A stretch of DNA of 64,000 nt from contig NC_079880.1 in the NCBI RefSeq assembly GCF_029227915.1, positions 28,329,501-28,393,500 on the forward strand, written 5' to 3'. The notes below the pieces were generated by a model, which worked only from the letters and a program-made list of their open reading frames with translations, made no database searches and was not told where the DNA came from. This document shows, in pieces, positions 49,200 to 61,149 of the stretch. How positions within the stretch are numbered: position 1 is the stretch's first letter; every line of letters starts with the position of its first letter. The translations under genes and the position numbers were made by a program. Source of the stretch: Hydractinia symbiolongicarpus (Eukaryota; Cnidaria; Hydrozoa; Anthoathecata; Hydractiniidae).

Positions 49200-50950
49200 T
49201 CTTACATATGCATTATTATATAAATGACCAAAAAAATTAAAGGTTTTCAACAACTGCAGTATTTATGTGACATTTAAAATCTAAATCTACTAAAATTACT
49301 GCTCTGACCATCTGACAAATGCGAAAATTATTCGGAAAAATGTTTTTAAAAGCATTTCAACATACATCTCACCCATAAAATTTAAATCACTCAAAACGCC
49401 ACATATATACAAAAAAGCTGATCAATGTCAAACACAAATCTCTCTCATTGTATATGTTAAAATCAGTTAGTTTATTGCAAACCCTGCCAAAGGTTGACAC
49501 AAAATGTGAAAAATAGACAATAAATTTTGCCTAAGTAGAAATTTTTATCTAAGGTGTTAAAAAGGGATTTGCAAGGATAAATTATAATGCAATAAAACAT
49601 TATTTGATATATTGCATACGGTCCTTCCTCACCAAACTTTAGACAAAATGCCAACATAAAAAACGGTGTTTAAATCTAAAATTAATAAAGTCCTTTTAGC
49701 AATTTGCATGCTGTTTTACCATCAATAAAGTAAACAAAATTTCAAATCTCACATAGTATTCTGTCACAAATTTTCATAAAATATTTATATAAGTCATAAT
49801 GAGTCATGTTAAACAACAGCAATCAATCTGTATATAAGTTCATTTTATGTCAATTTTTGCACCAATTTTGCAGCACAAAATACAAATTCTAAATAATTCT
49901 AAAATCTCTTATTTTGGTCCTTCGCATACCGACGGTCTCCCACAAAAGTTTAATCAAAATGTAAAAAATGAGAGGTAACGACAAAATCAAAGTTTGCAAA
50001 ATTTAATTATTTCGGTACATTTATCTACTGCATATGCCCTCTAAAACAATATTTTAATCCAAAATGCCAAAGAAAAACAGTTTGCAACAAAAATCACTTA
50101 TTTCGATAATATTGCATACACTCTTTCCTCACAAAAGCTTCACAAACTGTAAAAAAAAGAATGGTTGTAGGGAGTGCTTCTTATTCAACAAAAAAAGTTT
50201 TTTTGACATATTGCATCTAGCCCTTACCCATTAAATCTTACACAAAATTTCCAAAACTATATACGATTTAGAAACAGCAAATTTAAATCGAGAAGGATCA
50301 GTCATTTCGATATATTGCACGGAGTCCTCCCCAGTAAGAATTTATACAAAATATAGAAAAACAAAGCTTGCAAGGTGTAAAATTTAATTCTTCTTCTGTA
50401 TATATATATATATGGTCCTTCCTCGCAAAATTAACATAAAATGTCAAAAAGGTTCAGATATAACATCTAACACAACAAAAATCAGTTCTATCAGTATATG
50501 TCATGCCATTGTCTTCCACCAAATGTTCCCCTTAAAGTTTCACAGACACAGCCTGTAAATTAAAAACAACTAAGATCAGGTATTTTGGTCTTTTTCATAC
50601 CATTCTGTTCCAAATAACTTATAAAATGTAAAAATTGAGTGGTAAAACAGAAATTTTCAAAATTCCATTTTTTTATATGCATGTATATTATATGCCTTCT
50701 ACAACAATAAGTTAATTCAAAATGTCAAAAAGAAGAAAAAAATAGCTTACAAAGAGTATAAAGTTGAAATCAACAAAGTAGCTCTTTTGGTGTATACGCA
50801 CAAAAGTTTACACTAAATGTAAAAAAATGGTTGTGTTTAGTAATTCTAAATTAAGAAAAGTCAGTTCTTTTAGCATGCTGATTAAGGTTTTTGCCCACAA
50901 ATTTACATGAAAATGTCAAAACCACAATTTGAAATAAATTAAATTTACAT
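49200..50950. repeat. Decayed ~100-bp-period tandem repeat inside the Helitron-like element
   Basis: Related phrases recur about every 100 bp: ATTGCATACGGTCCTTCCTC (49611), TTTTGGTCCTTCGCATACC (49912), ATTGCATACACTCTTTCC (50111), TTGCATCTAGCCCTTACC (50211), ATTGCACGGAGTCCTCC (50314), TATATGGTCCTTCCTCGC (50410), TTTTGGTCTTTTTCATACC (50583) and TTTTGGTGTATACGC (50786). Each is followed by a CACAAAAxTTTACACAAAATGTxAAAA-like segment. Copies are strongly diverged, so this array is older than the 203-bp arrays around it. Confidence 0.7.
50399..50413. repeat. (TA)n microsatellite
   Basis: Seven uninterrupted TA units in the decayed ~100-bp repeat, at the place where other copies read ATATTGCATA. 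Confidence 0.85.
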
Positions 50951-51059
50951 TTTAAAAATAAGTAATTTCTGAACTTCGCAAACCAAAAAAAACCCAGGAA
51001 AATGTTTAAAATTTTCAGGGTTAATAACGTTTGATGTGTTTTGTGGGAATATATATACT

Positions 51060-51200
51060 GGGAATCTTTAGTTTAAAGCTAGCATTAGCTAGCTACAGCA
51101 GCTAATAGCTAGTCACTTAAATATAAACTGGAGACTTAGCTAGGTATAAAGAGCATGGCTACATATATATATATATTCCTAGCTAGCTGGGTGGTGGTTG
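51060..51200. repeat. GCTAGCTA-rich and (TA)n low-complexity region
   Basis: Clusters of AGCTAGCTA and TAGCTAG (about 51077-51112 and 51178-51190) flank a TA run at 51162-51176. A further TA run lies at about 51486-51498. Such simple-sequence clusters are common in intergenic DNA of some marine invertebrates. No function is implied. Confidence 0.7.
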
Positions 51201-51639
51201 GCTTTTTATGATGCTAGCTATAAAACATGTCTGGCAACAATAATATAATCAAAACTGAAAATAAAACATGAAAAAACCTTACAGAACCTTGCTATGATTA
51301 ATTTATAAAACCATGCTCTTCTTCAAATGTTTTTTTAAAGATTTATTTTGAATGAAAGAGTAAAGAATACTCAAAAAGAACAGCCATCTTTTTCGTAAAC
51401 ACAATTTCCGTTTTATGCTAGGAACTTTATTTAACAGTCCGTATGCTTTGTGAATATCTAATACCGTTTCATATGTAGCGATACCTATATATATATATGC
51501 TAACATAGAGTTTTTTGGCATAAGGGTATATATATTTATATCGTTATTAGCAGCGGGTTATATATTTACACCTTATGTGCGATTTCTATGAAGTACATCC
51601 CTAATCTTTTTAGTTAAATTTTAGCGTACAGCCACGTCA

Positions 51640-51712
51640 TAAGAAAGTAACCCGTGATTTCCGTGTCGTGGACTCACAGTTTTAGTCACGCAAGGGAATT
51701 AATATATAAGAT
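51640..51712 (-). other. Helitron-like 5' terminus beginning TC
   Basis: The plus strand ends TTAATATATAAGA followed by host T (51712). In element orientation this is A|TCTTATATATTAATTCCC followed by TTGCGTGACTAAAACTG and a CACGACACGG motif. The TC start with an AT-rich lead into a conserved GC-containing subterminal block is the usual look of Helitron 5' ends. Confidence 0.6.
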
Positions 51713-51713
51713 A

Positions 51714-51804
51714 AAACTTCTTTTATTCAGCGTCTCATCAAAAATGAAAACATTTTTAAAAACTACAAATCTCATGGGCTTTAGTGGTGAAATAATAATT
51801 TAAA
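51714..51804 (+). repeat. Right copy of perfect 91-bp direct repeat flanking the Helitron-like insert
   Basis: Identical over 91 bp to 49016-49106, at a shift of 2698 bp. The left edge of identity is sharp: one base further left the satellite copy has T while the element side has A. Confidence 0.9.
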
Positions 51805-54800
51805 TAATCGTTCGGGAAATGAGTTTACTCCCTGGGTACTTTCTTTGTATACTTTTGACTATACGGGTCGAGTCCGGGGTTTACGGGAAATGGCGGGTTT
51901 TCGTTTGCCGGCGATTAAACTTCTTTTATTCAGCGTCTCATCAAAAATGAAAACATTTCTGAAAACTACAAGTGTCATGCGTTTTAGTGGTGAAAAAATA
52001 ATTTAAAAAATCGTTCGGGAAATGAGTTTACTCCCTGCGTACTTTCTTTGTATACTTTTGACTATACGGGTCGAGTCCGGGGTTTACGGGAAATGGCGGG
52101 TTTTCGTTTGCCGGCGATTAAACTTCTTTTATTCAGCGTCTCATCAAAAATGAAAACATTTTTAAAAACTACAAGTCTCACGGGCTTTAGTGGTTAAATA
52201 ATAATTTAAAAAATCGTTCGGGAAATGAGTTTACTCCCTGGGTACTTTCTTTGTATACATTCGACTATACGGGCCAAGCCCGGGATTTACGGGAAATCGC
52301 GGGTTTTCGTTTGCCGGCGATTAAACCACTTTCATTAAGCGTCTCATCAAAAATGAAAACATTTCTGAAAGCTACAAGTCTCATGCGTTTCAGTGGTGAA
52401 AAAATAATTTAAAAAATCGTTCGGGAAATGACTTTACTCCATGGGTACTTTCTTTGTATACTTTTGACTATACGGGCCGAGTCCGGGATTTACGGGAAGT
52501 CGTGGGTTTTCGTTTAACGGCGATTAAACTTCTTTTATTCAGCGTCTCATCAAAAATGAAAACATTTCTGAAAGCTACAACTCTCATGCGTTTCAGTGGT
52601 GAAAAAATAATTTAAAAAATCGTTCGGGACATGACTTTACTCCCTGGGTACTTTCTTTGTATACTTTTGACTATACTGGTCCAGTCCGGGGATTTACAGG
52701 AAGTCGCGGGTTTTCGTTTGCTGGCGATTAAACTTCTTTTATTCAGCGTCTCATCAAAAATGAAAACATTTCTGAAAGCTACAAGTCTCATGCGTTTCAG
52801 TGGTGAAAAAATAATTTAAAAAATCGTTCGGGAAATGACTTTACTCCCTGGGTACTTTCTTTGTATACTTTTGACTATACGGGCCGAGTCCGGGATTTAC
52901 GGGAAGTCGCGGGTTTTCGTTTAACGGCGATTAAACTTCTTTTATTCAGCGTCTCATCAAAAATGAAAACATTTTTAAAAACTACAAGTCTCATGGGATT
53001 TAGTGGTGAAATAATAATTTAAATAATCGTTCGGGAAATGAGTTTACTCCCTGGGTACTTTCTTTGTATACTTTTGACTATACTGGTCGAGTCCGGGGAT
53101 TTACAGGAAGTCGCGGGTTTTCGTTTGCTGGCGATTAAACTTCTTTTATTCAGCGTCTCATCAAAAATGAAAACATTTTAAAAAACTACAAGTCTCATGC
53201 GTTTTAGTGGTGAAAAAATAATTTAAAAAATCGTTCGGGAAATGACTTTACTCCCTGGGTACTTTCTTTGTATACTTTTGACTATACGGGCCGAGTCCGG
53301 GATTTACAGGAAGTCGCGGGTTTTCGTTTGCCGGCGATTAAACTTCTTTTATTCAGTGTCTCATCAAAAATGAAAACATTTTTAAAAACTACAAGTCTCA
53401 TGGGCTTTAGTGGTGAAATAATAATTTAAATAATCGTTCGGGAAATGAGTTTACTCCCTGGGTACTTTCTTTGTATACTTTTGACTATACGGGTCGAGTC
53501 CGGGGTTAACGGGAAATGGCGGGTTTTTGTTTGCCGGCGATTAAACTTCTTTTATTCAGCGTCTCATCAAAAATGAAAACATTTTTGAAAACTACAAGTC
53601 TCATGCGTTTTAGCGGTGAAAAGATAATTTAAAAAATCGTTTTGGAAATGAGTTTACTCCCTGGGTACTTTCTTTGTTTACTTTTGACTATACGGGCCGA
53701 GTCGGGGATTTACGGAAAGTCGCGGGTTTTCGTTTGCCGGCGATTAAACTTCTTTTATTCAGCGTCTCATCAAAAATGAAAACATTTTTAAAAACTACAA
53801 GTCTCACTGGCTTTAGTGGTTAAATAATAATTTAAAAAATCGTTCGGGAAATGAGTTTACTCCCTGGGTACTTTCTTTGTATACTTTTGACTATACGGGC
53901 CGAGTCCGGGATTTACGGGAAGTCGCGGGTTTTCGTTTGCCGGCGATTAAACTTCTTTTATTCAGCGTCTCATCAAAAATGAAAACATTTTTAAAAACTA
54001 CAAGTCTCATGGGCTTTAGTGGTGAAATAATAATTTAAATAATCGTTCGGGAAATGAGTTTACTCCCTGGGTACTTTCTTTGTATACTTTTGACTATACG
54101 GGTCGAGTCCGGGGTTTACGGGAAATGGCGGGTTTTCGTTTGCCGGCGATTAAACTTCTTTTATTCAGCGTCTCATCAAAAATGAAAACATTTTTGAAAA
54201 CTACAAGTCTCATGCGTTTTAGCGGTGAAAAGATAATTTAAAAAATCGTTTTGGAAATGAGTTTACTCCCTGGGTACTTTCTTTGTTTACTTTTGACTAT
54301 ACGGGCCGAGTCGGGGATTTACGGGAAGTCGCGGGTTTTCGTTTGCCGGCGATTAAACTTCTTTTATTCAGCGTCTCATCAAAAATGAAAACATTTCTGA
54401 AAACTACAAGTGTCATGCGTTTTAGTGGTGAAAAAATAATTTAAAAAATCGTTCGGGAAATGAGTTTACTCCCTGGTTACCTTCTTTGTATACTTTTGAC
54501 TATACGGGCCCAGTCCGGGATTTACGGGAAATCGCGGGTTTTCGTTTGCCGGCGATTAAACTTCTTTTATTCAGCGTCTCATCAAAAATGAAAACATTTT
54601 TAAAAACTACAAGTCTCATGGGTTTTAGTGGTGAAATAATAATTTAAATAATCGTTCGGGAAATGAGTTTACTCCCTGGGTACTTTCTTTGTATACATTC
54701 GACTATACGGGCCAAGCCCGGGATTTACGGGAAATCGCGGGTTTTCGTTTGCCGGCGATTAAACCACTTTCATTAAGCGTCTCATCAAAAATGAAAACAT

Positions 54801-57800
54801 TTCTGAAAGCTACAAGTCTCATGCGTTTCAGTGGTGAAAAAATAATTTAAAAAATCGTTCGGGAAATGACTTTACTCCCTGGGTACTTTCTTTGTATACT
54901 TTTGACTATACGGGCCGAGTCGGGGATTTACAGGAAGTCGCGGGTTTTCGTTTGCTGGCGATTAAACTTCTTTTATTCAGCGTCTCATCAAAAATGAAAA
55001 CATTTTTGAAAACTACAAGTCTCATGCGTTTTAGCGGTGAAAAGATAATTTAAAAAATCGTTTTGGAAATGAGTTTACTCCCTGGGTACTTTCTTTGTAT
55101 ACTTTTGACTATACGGGCCGAGTCGGGGATTTACAGGAAGTCGCGGGTTTTCGTTTGCTGGCGATTAAACTTCTTTTATTCAGCGTCTCATCAAAAATGA
55201 AAACATTTTAAAAAACTACAAGTCTCACGGGCTTTAGTGGTTAAATAATAATTTAAAAAATCGTTCGGGAAATGAGTTTACTCCCTGGGTACTTTCTTTG
55301 TATACATTCGACTATACGGGCCAAGCCCGGGATTTACGGGAAATCGCGGGTTTTCGTTTGCCGGCGATTAAACCACTTTCATTAAGCGTCTCATCAAAAA
55401 TGAAAACATTTCTGAAAACTACAAGTCTCATGCGTTTTAGTGGTGAAAAAATAATTTAAAAAATCGTTCGGGAAATGACTTTACTCCCTGGGTACTTTCT
55501 TTGTATACTTTTGACTATACGGGCCGAGTTCGGGATTTACGGGAAGTCGCGGGTTTTCGTTTGCCGGCGATTAAACTTCTTTTATTCAGCGTCTCATCAA
55601 AAATGAAAACATTTTTAAAAATTACAAGTCTCATGGGCTTTAGTGGTGAAATAATAATTTAAAAAATCGTTCGGGAAATGAGTTTACTCCCTGGGTACTT
55701 TCTTTATATACTTTTGACTATACGGGCCCAGTCCGGGATTTACGGGAAGTCGCGGGTTTTCGTTTGCCGGCGATTAAACTTCTTTTATTCAGCGTCTCAT
55801 CAAAAATGAAAACATTTTTCAAAATTACAAGTCTCATGGGCTTTAGTGGTGAAATAATAATTTAAAAAATCGTTCGGGAAATGAGTTTACTCCCTGGGTA
55901 CTTTCTTTATATACTTTAGACTATACGGGCCCAGTCCGGGATTTACAGGAAATCGCGGGTTTTTGTTTGCCGGCGATTAAACTTCTTTTATTCAGCGTCT
56001 CATCAAAAATGAAAACATTTTTAAAAACTACAAATCTCATGGGCTTTAGTGGTGAAATAATAATTTAAATAATCGTTCGGGAAATGAGTTTACTCCCTGG
56101 GTACTTTCTTTTTATACTTTTGACTATACGGGTCGAGTCCGGGGTTTACGGGAAATGGCGGGTTTTCGTTTGCCGGCGATTAAACTTCTTTTATTCAGCG
56201 TCTCATCAAAAATGAAAACATTTCTGAAAACTACAAGTGTCATGCGTTTTAGTGGTGAAAAAATAATTTAAAAAATCGTTCGGGAAATGAGTTTACTCCC
56301 TGCGTACTTTCTTTGTATACTTTTGACTATACGGGTCGAGTCCGGGGTTTACGGGAAATGGCGGGTTTTCGTTTGCCGGCGATTAAACTTCTTTTATTCA
56401 GCGTCTCATCAAAAATGAAAACATTTTTAAAAACTACAAGTCTCACGGGCTTTAGTGGTTAAATAATAATTTAAAAAATCGTTCGGGAAATGAGTTTACT
56501 CCCTGGGTACTTTCTTTGTATACATTCGACTATACGGGCCAAGCCCGGGATTTACGGGAAATCGCGGGTTTTCGTTTGCCGGCGATTAAACCACTTTCAT
56601 TAAGCGTCTCATCAAAAATGAAAACATTTCTGAAAGCTACAAGTCTCATGCGTTTCAGTGGTGAAAAAATAATTTAAAAAATCGTTCGGGAAATGACTTT
56701 ACTCCATGGGTACTTTCTTTGTATACTTTTGACTATACGGGCCGAGTCCGGGATTTACGGGAAGTCGTGGGTTTTCGTTTAACGGCGATTAAACTTCTTT
56801 TATTCAGCGTCTCATCAAAAATGAAAACATTTCTGAAAGCTACAACTCTCATGCGTTTCAGTGGTGAAAAAATAATTTAAAAAATCGTTCGGGACATGAC
56901 TTTACTCCCTGGGTACTTTCTTTGTATACTTTTGACTATACTGGTCCAGTCCGGGGATTTACAGGAAGTCGCGGGTTTTCGTTTGCTGGCGATTAAACTT
57001 CTTTTATTCAGCGTCTCATCAAAAATGAAAACATTTCTGAAAGCTACAAGTCTCATGCGTTTCAGTGGTGAAAAAATAATTTAAAAAATCGTTCGGGAAA
57101 TGACTTTACTCCCTGGGTACTTTCTTTGTATACTTTTGACTATACGGGCCGAGTCCGGGATTTACGGGAAGTCGCGGGTTTTCGTTTAACGGCGATTAAA
57201 CTTCTTTTATTCAGCGTCTCATCAAAAATGAAAACATTTTTAAAAACTACAAGTCTCATGGGATTTAGTGGTGAAATAATAATTTAAATAATCGTTCGGG
57301 AAATGAGTTTACTCCCTGGGTACTTTCTTTGTATACTTTTGACTATACTGGTCGAGTCCGGGGATTTACAGGAAGTCGCGGGTTTTCGTTTGCTGGCGAT
57401 TAAACTTCTTTTATTCAGCGTCTCATCAAAAATGAAAACATTTTAAAAAACTACAAGTCTCACGGGCTTTAGTGGTTAAATAATAATTTAAAAAATCGTT
57501 CGGGAAATGAGTTTACTCCCTGGGTACTTTCTTTGTATACATTCGACTATACGGGCCAAGCCAGGGATTTACGGGAAATCGCGGGTTTTCGTTTGCCGGC
57601 GATTAAACCACTTTTATTCAGCGTCTCATCAAAAATGAAAACATTTTTAAAAACTACAAGTCTCATGCGTTTTAGTGGTGAAAAAATAATTTAAAAAATC
57701 GTTCGGGAAATGACTTTACTCCCTGGGTACTTTCTTTGTATACTTTTGACTATACGGGCCGAGTCCGGGATTTACAGGAAGTCGCGGGTTTTCGTTTGCC

Positions 57801-60458
57801 GGCGATTAAACTTCTTTTATTCAGTGTCTCATCAAAAATGAAAACATTTTTAAAAACTACAAGTCTCATGGGCTTTAGTGGTGAAATAATAATTTAAATA
57901 ATCGTTCGGGAAATGAGTTTACTCCCTGGGTACTTTCTTTGTATACTTTTGACTATACGGGTCGAGTCCGGGGTTAACGGGAAATGGCGGGTTTTTGTTT
58001 GCCGGCGATTAAACTTCTTTTATTCAGCGTCTCATCAAAAATGAAAACATTTTTGAAAACTACAAGTCTCATGCGTTTTAGCGGTGAAAAGATAATTTAA
58101 AAAATCGTTTTGGAAATGAGTTTACTCCCTGGGTACTTTCTTTGTTTACTTTTGACTATACGGGCCGAGTCGGGGATTTACGGGAAGTCGCGGGTTTTCG
58201 TTTGCCGGCGATTAAACTTCTTTTATTCAGCGTCTCATCAAAAATGAAAACATTTTTAAAAACTACAAGTCTCACTGGCTTTAGTGGTTAAATAATAATT
58301 TAAAAAATCGTTCGGGAAATGAGTTTACTCCCTGGGTACTTTCTTTGTATACTTTTGACTATACGGGCCGAGTCCGGGATTTACGGGAAGTCGCGGGTTT
58401 TCGTTTGCCGGCGATTAAACTTCTTTTATTCAGCGTCTCATCAAAAATGAAAACATTTTTAAAAACTACAAGTCTCATGGGCTTTAGTGGTGAAATAATA
58501 ATTTAAATAATCGTTCGGGAAATGAGTTTACTCCCTGGGTACTTTCTTTGTATACTTTTGACTATACGGGTCGAGTCCGGGGTTTACGGGAAATGGCGGG
58601 TTTTCGTTTGCCGGCGATTAAACTTCTTTTATTCAGCGTCTCATCAAAAATGAAAACATTTTTGAAAACTACAAGTCTCATGCGTTTTAGCGGTGAAAAG
58701 ATAATTTAAAAAATCGTTTTGGAAATGAGTTTACTCCCTGGGTACTTTCTTTGTTTACTTTTGACTATACGGGCCGAGTCGGGGATTTACGGGAAGTCGC
58801 GGGTTTTCGTTTGCCGGCGATTAAACTTCTTTTATTCAGCGTCTCATCAAAAATGAAAACATTTCTGAAAACTACAAGTGTCATGCGTTTTAGTGGTGAA
58901 AAAATAATTTAAAAAATCGTTCGGGAAATGAGTTTACTCCCTGGTTACCTTCTTTGTATACTTTTGACTATACGGGCCCAGTCCGGGATTTACGGGAAAT
59001 CGCGGGTTTTCGTTTGCCGGCGATTAAACTTCTTTTATTCAGCGTCTCATCAAAAATGAAAACATTTTTAAAAACTACAAGTCTCATGGGTTTTAGTGGT
59101 GAAATAATAATTTAAATAATCGTTCGGGAAATGAGTTTACTCCCTGGGTACTTTCTTTGTATACATTCGACTATACGGGCCAAGCCCGGGATTTACGGGA
59201 AATCGCGGGTTTTCGTTTGCCGGCGATTAAACCACTTTCATTAAGCGTCTCATCAAAAATGAAAACATTTCTGAATGCTACAAGTCTCATGCGTTTCAGT
59301 GGTGAGAAAATAATTTAAAAAATCGTTCGGGAAATGACTTTACTCCCTGGGTACTTTCTTTGTATACTTTTGACTATACGGGCCGAGTCGGGGATTTACA
59401 GGAAGTCGCGGGTTTTCGTTTGCTGGCGATTAAACTTCTTTTATTCAGCGTCTCATCAAAAATGAAAACATTTTTGAAAACTACAAGTCTCATGCGTTTT
59501 AGCGGTGAAAAGATAATTTAAAAAATCGTTTTGGAAATGAGTTTACTCCCTGGGTACTTTCTTTGTATACTTTTGACTATACGGGCCGAGTCGGGGATTT
59601 ACAGGAAGTCGCGGGTTTTCGTTTGCTGGCGATTAAACTTCTTTTATTCAGCGTCTCATCAAAAATGAAAACATTTTAAAAAACTACAAGTCTCACGGGC
59701 TTTAGTGGTTAAATAATAATTTAAAAAATCGTTCGGGAAATGAGTTTACTCCCTGGGTACTTTCTTTGTATACATTCGACTATACGGGCCAAGCCCGGGA
59801 TTTACGGGAAATCGCGGGTTTTCGTTTGCCGGCGATTAAACCACTTTCATTAAGCGTCTCATCAAAAATGAAAACATTTCTGAAAACTACAAGTCTCATG
59901 CGTTTTAGTGGTGAAAAAATAATTTAAAAAATCGTTCGGGAAATGACTTTACTCCCTGGGTACTTTCTTTGTATACTTTTGACTATACGGGCCGAGTTCG
60001 GGATTTACGGGAAGTCGCGGGTTTTCGTTTGCCGGCGATTAAACTTCTTTTATTCAGCGTCTCATCAAAAATGAAAACATTTTTAAAAATTACAAGTCTC
60101 ATGGGCTTTAGTGGTGAAATAATAATTTAAAAAATCGTTCGGGAAATGAGTTTACTCCCTGGGTACTTTCTTTATATACTTTTGACTATACGGGCCCAGT
60201 CCGGGATTTACGGGAAGTCGCGGGTTTTCGTTTGCCGGCGATTAAACTTCTTTTATTCAGCGTCTCATCAAAAATGAAAACATTTTTAAAAATTACAAGT
60301 CTCATGGGCTTTAGTGGTGAAATAATAATTTAAAAAATCGTTCGGGAAATGAGTTTACTCCCTGGGTACTTTCTTTATATACTTTAGACTATACGGGCCC
60401 AGTCCGGGATTTACAGGAAATCGCGGGTTTTTGTTTGCCGGCGATTAAACTTCTTTTA
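51714..60458 (+). repeat. Tandem pair of 21/22-monomer higher-order units (4.27 and 4.47 kb)
   Basis: Unit 1 is about 51714-55983 and unit 2 about 55984-60458. At the start the shift is 4265 bp (the GGGACATGAC ... CTGGTCCAG monomer at 52625 and 56890). From about 53.2 kb the shift is 4468 bp (CAGTGTCTC at 53353+ and 57821+) because unit 2 has one more monomer, with CACGGGCTTTAGTGGTTAAA and CCAAGCCAGGG. Both units close with CTTTATATACTTTAGAC (about 55904 and 60372). The copies differ at only scattered sites, so this is a recent duplication. Confidence 0.92.
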
Positions 60459-61149
60459 TTCAGCGTCTCATCAAAAATGAAAACATTTTTAAAAACTACA
60501 AGTCTCATGGGCTTTAGTGGTGAAATAATAATTTAAATAATCGTTCGGGAAATGAGTTTACTCCCTGGGTACTTTATTTGTATACTTTTGACTATACGGG
60601 CCGAGTCCGGGATTTACGGGGAATCGCGGGTTTTCGTTTGCCGGCGATTAAACCACTTTCATTAAGCGTCTCATCAAAAATGAAAACATTTCTGAAAACT
60701 ACAAGTGTCATGCGTTTTAGTGGTGAAAAAATAATTTAAAAAATCGTTCGGGAAATGAGTTTACTCCCTGGCTACCTACTTTGTATACTTTTGACTATTC
60801 GGGCCAAGCCCGGGATTTACGGGAAATCGCGGGTTTTCGTTTGCCGGCGATTAAACCACTTTCATTAAGCGTCTCATCAAAAATGAAAACATTTCTGAAA
60901 ACTACAAGTCTCATGCGTTTTAGTGGTGAAAAAATATTTTAAAAAATCGTTCGGGAAATGACTTTACTCCCTGGGCACTTTCTTTGTATACTTTTGACTA
61001 TACGGGCCGAGTCCGGGATTTACGGGAAGTCGCGGGTTTTCGTTTTCCGGCGATTAAACTTCTTTTATTCAGCGTCTCATCAAAAATGAAAATATTTTTA
61101 AAAACTACAAGTCTCATGGGCTTTAGTGGTGAAATAATAATTTAAATAA

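Larger units (their letters stand above)
49107..51711 (-). mobile_element. Helitron-like non-autonomous element, 2605 bp, minus orientation
   Basis: On the minus strand the element starts A|TCTTATATATTAATTCCC (51711 leftward) and ends with hairpin, 9-nt spacer, CTAG|T (49110-49107). These are the hallmarks of a Helitron: 5' TC, 3' hairpin then CTRR, insertion between A and T, no terminal inverted repeats. The interior lacks an open frame long enough for a Rep/helicase protein, so it would depend on a helper. It holds a decayed ~100-bp-period repeat (49.2-50.95 kb) and a GCTAGCTA/(TA)n region (51.0-51.2 kb). Its copy is absent from the duplicated satellite units, so it probably inserted after, or at the edge of, those duplications. 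Termini were read by eye; no database family was assigned. Confidence 0.65.

Noticed and set aside
49472-49657. 61-residue minus-strand ATG frame
   Set aside because: It falls in the decayed ~100-bp repeat region, is short, and shows no motif.
51303-51521. 72-residue minus-strand frame starting at ATG inside the Helitron-like element
   Set aside because: No family recognised, composition follows the AT-rich background, and the start lies beside a (TA)n tract. A captured exon fragment cannot be excluded but nothing supports it.
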